A stretch of DNA of 39,712 bases from Spirochaetales bacterium (GCA_003245785.1 QKCE01000109.1:1-39712); one strand, 5' to 3'; positions 16,732 to 26,248 are shown, numbered from the stretch's first letter. A program made the numbers and translations. Notes: a model not told the origin generated them from the sequence alone.

Positions 16732-17553
16732 ATGAAAAGAGTTATCATCGTTACCGGGGCCAGTTCCGGGCTCGGGAGGGAGTTTGCCCTTCAGCTTTCC
16801 CGCGGGCGGAAGGCCGACGAAATATGGCTTATTGCCCGCAGAAAGGAAAAACTGGACGCCCTGGCTTCAGAAATTCGCGCCATCCCCGGCGCGCCGGACC
16901 CGAAAACCCTCGAAATGGATCTCGCCGCCGACTCGGGCCTCGCGGCCTTCAATTCCGCCCTGCACTCGGCCAACGCCGCGGCTGAAGGCGGGCTCTTCGT
17001 CGACACCCTCGTGAACAACGCGGGCTTCGGCACCTACGGTACCTTCGCCGACACGGATCTGGGACGCCAGCTGGAAATGATCCGGGTAAACGTGTATGCC
17101 CTTACCGCGCTTTGCCACGACGCCCTACCCTACCTCGGGAAGGGATCCCGGGTAATCAACGTGGCGAGCCTCGCGGCCTTTGCCCCCTTGGGGAATTTCG
17201 CGGTTTACGGGGCGTCCAAGGCCTACGCCCTCAGTTTCGGCGTCGCCTTCGCGGCGGAAGTGGCGGATCGGGGCATTCTGGTAACCTCGGCGTGCCCGGG
17301 CCCCGTGGACACCGAGTTCGCCAACGTGGCCTCCAACGGGGCACGCAAGCGGGTGGTGGACGGAAAGGACCCGGTCGCCGTGGTCGCCCATTGCCTCCGC
17401 GCCGCGGACCGGGGAAGACGCGTCGCGATCATGGCGCCCAAATGGAAATTCAAGGCCTTCATGAGCCGGTTCGTGGGGCGCTATTCTTTCGCGCGCCATA
17501 CCTTTCTGCACGAAAAAAGGCCCTCGGCCGGGGATACCGCGACGGGAAACTGA
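16732..17553 (+). CDS. SDR-family NAD(P)-dependent oxidoreductase
   Basis: MKRVIIVTGASSGLGREFALQLSRG (TGxxxGxG Rossmann motif), NNAG, YGASKAYALSF catalytic YxxxK. An upstream in-frame ATG at 16681 is an alternative start. Confidence 0.9.
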   Translation: MKRVIIVTGASSGLGREFALQLSRGRKADEIWLIARRKEKLDALASEIRAIPGAPDPKTLEMDLAADSGLAAFNSALHSANAAAEGGLFVDTLVNNAGFGTYGTFADTDLGRQLEMIRVNVYALTALCHDALPYLGKGSRVINVASLAAFAPLGNFAVYGASKAYALSFGVAFAAEVADRGILVTSACPGPVDTEFANVASNGARKRVVDGKDPVAVVAHCLRAADRGRRVAIMAPKWKFKAFMSRFVGRYSFARHTFLHEKRPSAGDTATGN

Positions 17554-17607
17554 GAATTCGGGTTTTCGGGCGCGGATTATCCGCCCGGGACCTTCCGGCG
17601 GGCCGAC

Positions 17608-17636
17608 GTGACCGACGGTTCGCCGCGGACGGTCAC
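17608..17636. terminator. Possible terminator stem-loop between convergent SDR and TetR genes
   Basis: gtgaccg ... cggtcac 7-bp inverted repeat (17608-17614/17630-17636); a second stem cgggcg/cgcccg at 17567-17587. No U-tract. Confidence 0.35.
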
Positions 17637-17665
17637 GCCAACCGCGCGGCCCCGCGGCGCGCCGG

Positions 17666-18367
17666 TTAATCGGGTCGCGACCCGGAGTCGAGGGTATTCG
17701 CCGCCTCGACCGAATCGAGAAGCCGTTCGAAAAGCTCGTCCTCGGTTATGCCGTAGGTCTCGACGAAACCTTCCCTGCGCATCAGGAGTATTCTCAAAAA
17801 ACCGAAAAGCTGGCCCCACAGGAGCAGCATGAGGGGCTTGGCGGGGAGATCCGTCCGGAGGATACCCGAGGCGCGGTCCCGGTCCAGGGCGCGGCAGAGG
17901 AGGTCGCCGAGCTCGTCGGAAGCCCGCTGGCACCGGTCCCGGGGGGGAACCGGCGCTTCGGCCGGCCCCGCCCCGCCCGATCCGGCCCGCGATTCCGGCT
18001 CGGTATATCTGTGGTAGTTCGCCTCGTAGGTCATGATGAGCGAAAAATATTCGGGGAAATCCCGGGAGAAACCGTAGTACCGGCGTCCGAAGGACCGTAT
18101 GGCCGACGTTCCCGGCGCGCATTCCGCGAAGGCCAATTCCAGCCGTTCGCGAAGGGTCCGGTAACCGCGCAGGACCAGGCCGAAGAAAAGCTCCTCCCGG
18201 TCGGCGAAATAGAGGTAGAAGCTCCTTTTGGAATACCCGGACTCGGCGGCGATTTCCTCCACCGTAAGGGGATCGAACCCCTTCCGTAATACGAGACGTT
18301 CCGCGGCGTCGAGGATGAACTCGCGGCGGGCGGTTCTTTCGGCTTCTTTCAGTTCCTTGCTCGGCAT
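17666..18367 (-). CDS. TetR/AcrR-family transcriptional regulator
   Basis: MPSKELKEAERTARREFILDAAERLVLRKGFDPLTVEEIAAESGYSKRSFYLYFADREELFFGL: classic TetR N-terminal HTH. Start trimmed to the Met at 18367 from the longer ORF. Confidence 0.92.
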   Translation of the reverse strand: MPSKELKEAERTARREFILDAAERLVLRKGFDPLTVEEIAAESGYSKRSFYLYFADREELFFGLVLRGYRTLRERLELAFAECAPGTSAIRSFGRRYYGFSRDFPEYFSLIMTYEANYHRYTEPESRAGSGGAGPAEAPVPPRDRCQRASDELGDLLCRALDRDRASGILRTDLPAKPLMLLLWGQLFGFLRILLMRREGFVETYGITEDELFERLLDSVEAANTLDSGSRPD

Positions 18368-18396
18368 GGATGAAAGATACAGGACCGGCAATAATC

Positions 18397-18432
18397 TTGC
18401 AACGGATTGCACATGGGTGTAATCTGTCGCAA
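18397..18432. promoter_or_regulatory. Candidate TetR operator (imperfect dyad)
   Basis: TTGCAACGGATTGCAC-ATGG-GTGTAATCTGTCGCAA; half-sites 18397-18412 and 18417-18432 match at 13 of 16 positions as inverted repeats, centred between the divergent TetR and DUF819 genes. Confidence 0.7.
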
Positions 18433-18456
18433 CCATCTGCGTCATCGGGGAAATTC

Positions 18457-19617
18457 ATGAATATTATTTGGCTGATCGTCTTTCTCGCCCTTCCGACCCT
18501 TCTCATTATCGGCGCGAAGCGCGTGCGCGCCCTCAGGGCCCTCGGGCCGGTCCTGCTGTGCTACCTCACGGGCATGTTGATTGGGAACGTCGGGATCGTT
18601 CCCGAGGGATTCAGGGCATGGCAAAGCACCGCCTCGGACGTGACCGTCGCGCTTGCCCTGCCCCTTCTCCTTTTCTCCCTTCGCGTCAGGGAGTGGTTCC
18701 GCATCGCCGGGGAGGCGCTCCTGTCGATGCTCGGGGCGATCCTCTCGATCGCGATCGTGAGCCTCGCGCTCTTCCTCGCCTTCCGGGGAATCTATCCCGA
18801 CGCGTGGAAGCTCGCGGGCATGTCCGCCGCGGTCTACACCGGCGGCACCCCGAACATCGCGGCGATCAAGTCCGCCCTCGACGTGCCGAACGCGACGTAC
18901 ATCCTCTTCAACACCTACGACACGGTCATTTCGTTGGTTTATATCTTCTTCATGGTCTCGGTCGGCCAGCGCCTTTTCGGCTCCTACCTGAGGCCCTTCG
19001 ACAAGAAAGAAAGGGAGCTCGTGGCGGGAGGCGCCTCCGGCGACGCGGGCGAGGGGATTGAATCCTACTCGGGCATCCTGAAACCCGAGTCCCTGCCCGG
19101 ACTCGCCGCCGGAGTCGGGATATCCCTCGCCATTGTGGGGCTTTCGCTCCTCCTCGGGTCCCTCGTTCCCGCGTCCATGTCGACCGCGACCACGATTCTC
19201 CTCATCACGAGCCTCGGGATCGCGGCGTCCTTCGTCCCGGCCATCCGGGACATCAAGCATACCTTCCAGGCCGGCATGTACAGCATCTACGTGTTCTGCC
19301 TCCTCGTCGCCTCGATGACGGACCTCAGGCGGCTGGTAAACGTCGATTGGGCGGTCCTCGCCTTCGTGTTCATCGCCATCGTGGGGAGCATGTTCCTGCA
19401 CTCGCTATTCTGCAGGGTTTTCAAGATCGACGCCGACACCTTCATCATCACCTCGGTCTCCGCCATCTGTTCCCCGCCCTTCGTGCCCGTAGTCGCGAAC
19501 GGCCTGAAGAACAGGGCGGTGCTCATTTCGGGTATCACCACGGGCATCGTGGGATACGCCATCGGAAACTACCTCGGCATCGGCGTGGCGTACCTCTTCC
19601 GCGCGCTGTGGCCCTGA
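18457..19617 (+). CDS. DUF819 family (YjcL-like) integral membrane protein
   Basis: MNIIWLIVFLALPTLLIIGAKRVRALRALGPVLLCYLTGMLIGN..., multiple TM segments, YTGGTPNIAAIKSAL motif typical of DUF819. Confidence 0.85.
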   Translation: MNIIWLIVFLALPTLLIIGAKRVRALRALGPVLLCYLTGMLIGNVGIVPEGFRAWQSTASDVTVALALPLLLFSLRVREWFRIAGEALLSMLGAILSIAIVSLALFLAFRGIYPDAWKLAGMSAAVYTGGTPNIAAIKSALDVPNATYILFNTYDTVISLVYIFFMVSVGQRLFGSYLRPFDKKERELVAGGASGDAGEGIESYSGILKPESLPGLAAGVGISLAIVGLSLLLGSLVPASMSTATTILLITSLGIAASFVPAIRDIKHTFQAGMYSIYVFCLLVASMTDLRRLVNVDWAVLAFVFIAIVGSMFLHSLFCRVFKIDADTFIITSVSAICSPPFVPVVANGLKNRAVLISGITTGIVGYAIGNYLGIGVAYLFRALWP

Positions 19618-19637
19618 GACTGACGAAAGGAACCCGC

Positions 19638-21083
19638 ATGAATCCGACCTTACCGAAAACCGGGCGGCCCCGGGACGAAATCCTCCATGAACTCGAATCC
19701 TTCGGGACCGGCGACCCGGATTACCGCGCGGGACGGGCCTGGAGCCTCGTCTATTGGCGCGACTCGGACTACCACGAATTCCTCGGCGAGGCGTGGAACC
19801 GCTACTCCAGCGCCAACGGGCTCAACCCCGGGGCCTTCAAGAGCCTCAAGCGGATGGAGCGCGACGTGCTCCGGGTCGCCTCGGAACTCTTTCACGGGAC
19901 CGACGACTTTTGCGGGGTCATGACCTCCGGGGGCACCGAAAGCTGCCTCCTCGCGGCGAAAACCTACCGGGACTGGGGCCGCGCCGAGCGGGGCATCCGC
20001 AAGCCCGAGATGATTATCCCCGAATCGGCCCACGTGGCCTGGGACAAGGGAGCCGAGTATTTCGGCCTCCGGATCCGGCGGGCGCGGCTCCGGGACGACT
20101 GGACCGTGGATCCCGAGCACGTGCGGCGCCTCGTGAACCGAAACACCGTCATGATCCTCGCGGGCGCCCCGGAGTATCCCCACGGGTCGATCGACCCGGT
20201 GAGGGAACTTTCGGAAATCGCCGTCAACCGGGGAATCCCCCTCCACGTGGACGCCTGCGTCGGCGGCTTCATCCTGCCCTTCCTCGAAAAGGCGGGGGTG
20301 AGCCTTCCCGATTGGGACTTCCGGGTCCCCGGGGTTACCTCCATTTCGGCGGACGTCCATAAATACGGCTTCGCCGCCAAGGGCGCGTCCCTCATCCTAT
20401 ACCGGGAGATGCGCCATTTCAGGCACCAGATCTTCGTGCAGCAGGACTGGCCGGGCGGCGTCTTCGCCTCCCCCGCCCTCCTGGGCACCCGTCCCGGCGG
20501 CGCCTACGCGGCTGCCTGGGCGGCCATCCAGGCCCACGGAGAAGAGGGTTACGTCCAGAACGCCGAGCGCGTGCGGGACGCGACCGCCCGCCTCCTCGCG
20601 GGGATCCGCGAGATACCGGGGCTCGAGATTCTCGGGAACCCGCTGGCGAGCATCTTCTCCTACCGTTCGACGGACCCCGCCGTGGGCATTTTCGCCGTGG
20701 GCGACCGGATGGAAGCCCGGGGCTGGCATATCGACCGCATACAGCGGCCCGACGCCCTACACGCCATGGTTACACCGGGGCACGACAAGGTGGTGGACGC
20801 CTACCTGAAGGATCTCGCGGAATGCGTGGGGGAAGTGCGGGCGAACCCGGCCCTCGCGGCGACGGGCCAGGCGGCCACCTACGGCCTCATATCGAAGATT
20901 CCCCTCCGGGGTCTCGTGCGCAAGCAGGTCCTCGACATGTTCGCCGAAACCTACCGGCTCTCGGGGGGCGAGATAGACCTCACGACCGCGCCGGGTATGG
21001 ACGGCGCGGTCGGCGACGGGGAGACCGGCAAGAAGCCCGGCCTCGTGGACCGCGCGCTCGCCTGGTACCTCTCAAGGAAATAA
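19638..21083 (+). CDS. PLP-dependent sphingosine-1-phosphate-lyase-like decarboxylase/lyase
   Basis: MTSGGTESCLLAAKTYRDW, PEMIIPESAHVAWDKGAEYFG, YPHGSIDPVRELSEIAVNRGIPLHVDACVGGF, GVTSISADVHKYGFAAKG (PLP Lys): motif order and wording of the S1P lyase branch of group II decarboxylases. Confidence 0.9.
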   Translation: MNPTLPKTGRPRDEILHELESFGTGDPDYRAGRAWSLVYWRDSDYHEFLGEAWNRYSSANGLNPGAFKSLKRMERDVLRVASELFHGTDDFCGVMTSGGTESCLLAAKTYRDWGRAERGIRKPEMIIPESAHVAWDKGAEYFGLRIRRARLRDDWTVDPEHVRRLVNRNTVMILAGAPEYPHGSIDPVRELSEIAVNRGIPLHVDACVGGFILPFLEKAGVSLPDWDFRVPGVTSISADVHKYGFAAKGASLILYREMRHFRHQIFVQQDWPGGVFASPALLGTRPGGAYAAAWAAIQAHGEEGYVQNAERVRDATARLLAGIREIPGLEILGNPLASIFSYRSTDPAVGIFAVGDRMEARGWHIDRIQRPDALHAMVTPGHDKVVDAYLKDLAECVGEVRANPALAATGQAATYGLISKIPLRGLVRKQVLDMFAETYRLSGGEIDLTTAPGMDGAVGDGETGKKPGLVDRALAWYLSRK

Positions 21084-22730
21084 GTCCGCGCCGCGGCGGC
21101 GGGCATAGCGAAAGTCGCGGAACAGGGCGCGGCCCGTCCCGGCGCAAAAGATGGCAAGCTTCAGGCTGGTAAACCCGCCGAAGGTATTGTGGTTCATGCC
21201 CGAGACTTCCATTTGCCAGGGGTGGCGGACCCACTCGCCCCCGTCGAGGGCATACTCGAAGGTGAGCACGTTATCGATACTCTCGACCCGGACCCGGATG
21301 GATTTCGCGTCCCCGGTCGGCACGCGCATCCATTCGTGCCGGTAGCCGTACCCGTAGGTATTCAGGGCGCCGTTCCCGAATCCGATGCCCGCGAAGGCCT
21401 TCGAATTGTAATAGAGAAGTAACCCGACTTCGGGTCCCGCGTCGCGGGCCCCGTCGTCCGGCACGGGTTCAGCGGTAACCGCGGCCATGAACCGCCGGTC
21501 CGGGATAATGCAGCTAAGGGGCGCCGAGTCCGCCGGCGACGTCCCCGACGCATCCAGCGAGAGCGCCCCCGGAACGTAGGTAACCCGGTTTTCGGTTCCC
21601 GGCGCGGGATCGAAAAGGCTCCACTGGATTCCCGTGCGGTTTTCGGAAAAATCGTCCGAGCGGGGGACGGTCGGGAAATCCCCTGGATCGCGGCCGGAAT
21701 CCCCGCCGGGCCCGAAAACCCGCTCGAGCTCTTCCCCGGTCGCGAAGCTCAGGGGAGACGGCAGGGGCGTGGAAAGGTCGCCGCCCTCGGCGACGAACCA
21801 GCCGTCGTCCGTCCATCGGACCGGTTCCAGAAGGGTTTGGCGCCCGAGGGTCCGAAACCCGTTCCCGTAGCCGTGATAGACCATCCACCACTTGCCGCCG
21901 AATCCCTCCACCAGGGACGCGTGTCCCCGGGACCACCAGGGCTCGGCCTCGCTCAGGGTCTTGGCCACCGGGTTATGGGGGCAATGTTCCCAGGGACCGT
22001 GGATCGACTCGGACCGGGACACGACGACCATGTGGCTCGTCGCGGGTCCCGCGGTTCCGCCCACCGCCGATACGAGATAAAACCATTTTCCCCTCCGGAA
22101 GACCTTCGGCCCCTCGGGAGCGTACATTTCCACGACCCAGTCCGCGGGATACCGCCAGGGATCGAGAACGTGCTCCGTCGGTCCGGCGGTCGAGAGGCCG
22201 TCGTCGCTCAGGGGAACCCTCCGAATGCCGTTCAGGAACAGGTACCGTTTTCCGTCCTCGCCCACGGCGTGCCCCGGGTCGATGCATCCGGGGAGGTCGA
22301 GGTCGACGGGGTCGCTCCAGGGACCCTCGATGCGGTCGGCCCATATCACGAAGACCGAGGCGGAGCTCGCGCACACGGTGGGAAGGTAGATAAAGAAGCG
22401 GTTTTCGTGCTTTACGAGGTCCAGGGCCCATACGGAGCCCATGAACCGGCGAAGGGCAACGCAGAGGGGCCTCCAGTTCACGAGGTCCCTCGAATGCCAG
22501 ATGACGATGCCCGGGTGAGCCTCGAAGGGCGAGAAGGTCATGTAAAAGTCGTCGCCGTCCCGAAGGATCGTCGGGTCGGGATGGTCGCCGCCCACGATCG
22601 GGTTTCGGTACGTATCGACAATGCGATACGCGCGGGTGTCTTCGTCCGGGCTTGACTTCAAGAACCCCTCGTCGAGGTTGAAGCCCTCAAAATAATCGTA
22701 TTTCGCAGTATCGTCTTTTTCCTCGCCCAT
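21072..22730 (-). CDS. Glycoside hydrolase family 43 protein with C-terminal beta-sandwich
   Basis: GGDHPDPTILRDGDDFYMTFS, CIDPGHAVGEDGKRYLFLNG, EMYAPEGPKVFRRGKWFYLVSA: the three GH43 catalytic-acid contexts. Overlaps the 3' end of the convergent PLP gene by 12 bp. Confidence 0.9.
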   Translation of the reverse strand: MGEEKDDTAKYDYFEGFNLDEGFLKSSPDEDTRAYRIVDTYRNPIVGGDHPDPTILRDGDDFYMTFSPFEAHPGIVIWHSRDLVNWRPLCVALRRFMGSVWALDLVKHENRFFIYLPTVCASSASVFVIWADRIEGPWSDPVDLDLPGCIDPGHAVGEDGKRYLFLNGIRRVPLSDDGLSTAGPTEHVLDPWRYPADWVVEMYAPEGPKVFRRGKWFYLVSAVGGTAGPATSHMVVVSRSESIHGPWEHCPHNPVAKTLSEAEPWWSRGHASLVEGFGGKWWMVYHGYGNGFRTLGRQTLLEPVRWTDDGWFVAEGGDLSTPLPSPLSFATGEELERVFGPGGDSGRDPGDFPTVPRSDDFSENRTGIQWSLFDPAPGTENRVTYVPGALSLDASGTSPADSAPLSCIIPDRRFMAAVTAEPVPDDGARDAGPEVGLLLYYNSKAFAGIGFGNGALNTYGYGYRHEWMRVPTGDAKSIRVRVESIDNVLTFEYALDGGEWVRHPWQMEVSGMNHNTFGGFTSLKLAIFCAGTGRALFRDFRYARRRGADLFP

Positions 22731-22796
22731 CTCGCGCCTCCGATCAATTTTTGATGATAACCCCGGCAGGCGACGCGGGAAACCCGAAAAAGTTAA

Positions 22797-24908
22797 CTAT
22801 TTTTCCGATATATTCGCGCCGCCGTCCCGCTCGAGGCGGGCGAGGAACTCGGATGCCGGTATCGGTCGGCCGAAAAAATAGCCCTGGAACCGCATGTCCC
22901 CGCGGGAAGCGAGAAAATCGACCTGTTCCCGGGTTTCTACCCCCTCCGCCACCACTGAAAGGCCCATTTTCCCCGCGACCGCGAGGATGCTCTCGACCAG
23001 GGCCGCGTCGTTGGCGTTCGTTGGCGCGTCCTGCACGAAGGACTTGTCGATCTTCAGCTCGCTCAGGGGAAGGCGCTTGAGGTACGCGAGGGAGGAATAC
23101 CCGGTACCGAAGTCGTCGATCGAGAACACGAAACCCGAGGCCGCGAGGGCGTTCATCTTCTCGATGACTTCCCTCGAGTCCCCAAGGAAGAGCCCTTCCG
23201 TGATCTCCAGGACTATCCGGCCGGGCGGAATGGCCCGTTCCCTGAAGAGGTTTTCGATCCAAGGGGCGAATTCGCGCTTCCGGAAATGCCGGGGGCTCAC
23301 GTTCACGGCGAGCGTAAAGCCCCCGCGAGCGCTGAGGGGTCCCGCCATCATGTCGCAAGCCCGGTCCAGGACCCACTCGCCGATCCGCACGATCAGGTCC
23401 GATTCCTCGGCGATGGGGATGAACAGGCCCGGGGAAAGGGGGCCCCGTACCGGATGGTTCCAGCGGATAAGGCATTCCGCGCCGACGAAGGTTCCCGAGG
23501 CCGTTACCTGGGGCTGGAGATGGAGCTCGAAGAGGGACCGCGCGAGGGCGTCGTCCAGTTCGCGCTCGGTGCGGTACCGTTCCAGGGCGGTCATTCCCAT
23601 CTCGCGCTCGAAGAAGGCGCATTGGTTGCCCCCCGCTTCCTTCGCCCGCCTGAGCGCCGCGTCGGCGCGACGGAGGACGTCCAGGGGGGCGTCCCCGGCG
23701 GTTTCCGGAAAGAGGCTTATCCCGAGGCTCGCGGTGACCGAGTGGGTTTCCCCTTCCACGACGAAGGGCTCGGCCAGGCATTGCCGTATCCGTTCCGCCG
23801 CGCCCAGGGCGCCCAGCACGCCCCGTTCCGCCGCGTCCGCGTCCTCCGTGCAGACGATCGCGAACTCGTCGGAAGTTAGCCGGCCCATGAAGTCCGAGTC
23901 CCGCAGCATGTCGCGGACCCGGCGGCCCACGCCGGCCAGGAGCGCGTCCCCGACCTGGGAGCCCCGGGCGTCGTTTACTATCTTGAACCGGTCGAGGTTG
24001 AGGAGCATGAGGGCGTCGGAGGAACCGTAGCGCGACAGGATCGGGATGCGTTCCGCGAGCCAATCCAGTACCTGCCTCCGGTTCGGGAGCCCCGTCACGG
24101 GATCGAAGAGCGCGAGCCGGTGCAGCTTTTCCTCGGCCTTGTACCGGGCCGTCACGTCCTCAAGGAGCATAATGACGCTGACCGGCGCGCCGGATTCGAA
24201 GATCGGGAAGGCGGTGAGGTTCCAGACGGCGTCGGGGAAGCCCGCGGCCCTGTAGGAGAAGCCGTATTCGCGGCAGATCGAGCCCGTGAAGGCGGGGGCG
24301 ACCAGCTCCGAAAAGCCCGACTCTATGAACCCGACGCCGGAGAGCACGTTGATGCCGTCCAGGCCCGTCTCGTCCAAAACGTGCCACATGCGCATGAATG
24401 CCGGGTTCGCCCCGGTCGCGTTCCCGTCCCGGTCGGCCACGAGAATGCTTACCGGCGCCTGCTCGAAGATTCCCCGGATCAGGGCTTCCCTCGCGCCGAG
24501 GGCTTGCCGGGTCTGGAGGAGGAGCGCCTCGTTTCTCAATTCCGAGCGCAGCCGCCGGACGGTGCCGGTAAGGTGGTCCAGGAAAACCGAATCCTTCACC
24601 ACGTAGTCCCTGGCGCCCATCTTCATCATCCGCACCGCGAGCCCCTCGTCGCCCCGACCCGTCGAAAGCACGAAGGGTGGCACCCGAAGGCCCGAGGCGG
24701 CGGCGCGCTCGAGCAATTCCTGGCCGTTCATGTCGGGGAGCCCGTAGTCCAATATAAGCAAAAACGGGGGCGAGTCGCGCAGCGCGTCGAGCACGGCTTT
24801 CCCGGTCTTCGCGGAAGAGGGGATCCATCCCTCGGCGGAGAGTTCGGAAGAAATGAGTTCGTAGATGCCTTCGTCGTCCTCGGCGATGAGGACGGTCTCG
24901 CCCGCCAT
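22797..24908 (-). CDS. REC-PAS-GGDEF(degenerate)-EAL signalling protein, probable c-di-GMP phosphodiesterase
   Basis: MAGETVLIAEDDEGIYELI...LLILDYGLPDMNG (REC); PAS segment; GRLTSDEFAIV in place of GGDEF; GAECLIRW, NVSPRHF, EITEGLF, IDDFGTGYSS, KIDKSFV, VAEGVET, QGYFFGRP (EAL set). SD AAGGAGG upstream. Confidence 0.92.
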   Translation of the reverse strand: MAGETVLIAEDDEGIYELISSELSAEGWIPSSAKTGKAVLDALRDSPPFLLILDYGLPDMNGQELLERAAASGLRVPPFVLSTGRGDEGLAVRMMKMGARDYVVKDSVFLDHLTGTVRRLRSELRNEALLLQTRQALGAREALIRGIFEQAPVSILVADRDGNATGANPAFMRMWHVLDETGLDGINVLSGVGFIESGFSELVAPAFTGSICREYGFSYRAAGFPDAVWNLTAFPIFESGAPVSVIMLLEDVTARYKAEEKLHRLALFDPVTGLPNRRQVLDWLAERIPILSRYGSSDALMLLNLDRFKIVNDARGSQVGDALLAGVGRRVRDMLRDSDFMGRLTSDEFAIVCTEDADAAERGVLGALGAAERIRQCLAEPFVVEGETHSVTASLGISLFPETAGDAPLDVLRRADAALRRAKEAGGNQCAFFEREMGMTALERYRTERELDDALARSLFELHLQPQVTASGTFVGAECLIRWNHPVRGPLSPGLFIPIAEESDLIVRIGEWVLDRACDMMAGPLSARGGFTLAVNVSPRHFRKREFAPWIENLFRERAIPPGRIVLEITEGLFLGDSREVIEKMNALAASGFVFSIDDFGTGYSSLAYLKRLPLSELKIDKSFVQDAPTNANDAALVESILAVAGKMGLSVVAEGVETREQVDFLASRGDMRFQGYFFGRPIPASEFLARLERDGGANISEK

Positions 24909-24917
24909 GGGACCTCC

Positions 24918-25349
24918 TTACGTCCGTATTATCTGCAGGGCCATGCCCAGTTTCTTCAGGGTTTGCGCGAAAAGCGCGAAATCGACCGGTTTGGGGACGT
25001 AGAGGTTGCAGCCCAGCCGGTAACAGCGCTCGATCTCCCGGGGATCGTCCATGGTCGTGAGCATGATAACCGGGATGTCCCTGAGGAAGGGGTCCGATTT
25101 GATGCGGTCGAGGGCCTCGATCCCGTCGAGACGCGGCATGTTCACGTCCAGGAGCAACAGGTAGTCCAGGGCCCGCCGCGTTCCGGGCGCGGAGCCCTTC
25201 AGGTCTTCCATGAATGCCAAAAGCTCGACCCCGTCGCGAAAGCGCGTCATGGGGTTGTTCACGCCCGAATCGCGGAGGCCTTCCATGATCAGTTCCGCGT
25301 GCCCGTCGTCGTCCTCGGCGACCAGGATGGCGATTCCCTCGGCGTTCAT
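24918..25349 (-). CDS. Single-domain response regulator
   Basis: MNAEGIAILVAEDDDGHAELIMEGLRDSG...YLLLLDVNMPRLDGIEAL...IPVIMLTTMDDP...NLYVPKPVDF. Start overlaps the HK stop (25346-25349). Confidence 0.92.
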   Translation of the reverse strand: MNAEGIAILVAEDDDGHAELIMEGLRDSGVNNPMTRFRDGVELLAFMEDLKGSAPGTRRALDYLLLLDVNMPRLDGIEALDRIKSDPFLRDIPVIMLTTMDDPREIERCYRLGCNLYVPKPVDFALFAQTLKKLGMALQIIRT

Positions 25350-26248
25350 GCGCCTTCCTCGAAACTGTCCGCCGGCAGGGAAATCGAGAAAACCGAGCCG
25401 ACCCCCTCGTGGGATTCCAGGGACACCTCGCCGCGGTGCTTGTCCGCGATGCGCTTGACGATGCTCAGGCCCACGCCGTCCCCGGAAATCGGGCCGTCGC
25501 CGTCGACCCGGAAGAAAACCTCCCATACCCGGTCGACGTTCCGCCCGGAAATGCCGATCCCGTTATCCCGCACGGAATAGCGGCAATAGGGGCCTTCCTT
25601 CCGGCCGTATACGAAAATTTCCGCGGCCCGGTCCATGGCGCGGTACTTGAGCGCGTTGCCGATAAGGTTTCCGAAAGCCCGGGACACGAGCTCCCAGTCG
25701 CCGTGGCAGGGCGGCAGTTCCGCGACCGAGACCTTGGCCTGGGCCTGCTCGATCTCCCAGGATTTCGAGCCGACGACCGACGCGACGAGGGCGTTCATGT
25801 CGAGGGGACGAATCGTCATGGCGAGGCGCCCGGTGCGCGAAATTTCCAAAAGGCCGCCCAAAAGCCGGTCCATCTTGGAGACGTTCGACACGATGAAGGC
25901 GACGGACCGGGGTATCTTTTCGCGAAGCAGGGAGAGGGCGGCGTCGCGGCGGGCGGCGTCGGCTTCGTCGGGCCTCATGGCCTCCAGCTCCCGGGCTATC
26001 TCCTCGGAAAACCTCCCGAAACGCGCGCTGAAGCCCTGGATGTTGACCAGGGGGGACCGAAGGTCGTGGGAGGCTACGTAAAGGTAACGCTCCAGTTCCG
26101 CGTTCTTGCGCTCGACGAGTTCTTTCGCCTCCTCGAGTTCGCGGATCCGGCGCAGCAGTTCGGGATAATGGCTCTTCCGGATCGATTTCTCGCCCAGGCC
26201 GATTATCTTTTCCCGGAGTTCTTCCTGGGACTCAGAGGGCCCTTTCAT
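25346..26248 (-). CDS. Sensor histidine kinase (soluble, no obvious input domain)
   Basis: YVASHDLRSPLVNIQGFS (H-box), NLIGNALKYR (N-box), VRDNGIGIS, GDGVGLSIVKRI (G boxes); no TM segment. Confidence 0.93.
   Translation of the reverse strand: MKGPSESQEELREKIIGLGEKSIRKSHYPELLRRIRELEEAKELVERKNAELERYLYVASHDLRSPLVNIQGFSARFGRFSEEIARELEAMRPDEADAARRDAALSLLREKIPRSVAFIVSNVSKMDRLLGGLLEISRTGRLAMTIRPLDMNALVASVVGSKSWEIEQAQAKVSVAELPPCHGDWELVSRAFGNLIGNALKYRAMDRAAEIFVYGRKEGPYCRYSVRDNGIGISGRNVDRVWEVFFRVDGDGPISGDGVGLSIVKRIADKHRGEVSLESHEGVGSVFSISLPADSFEEGA

Noticed and set aside
24120-25580. 486-aa plus-strand ORF opposite the signalling genes
   Set aside because: Overlaps well-supported REC/EAL/HK genes on the minus strand; antisense artefact.
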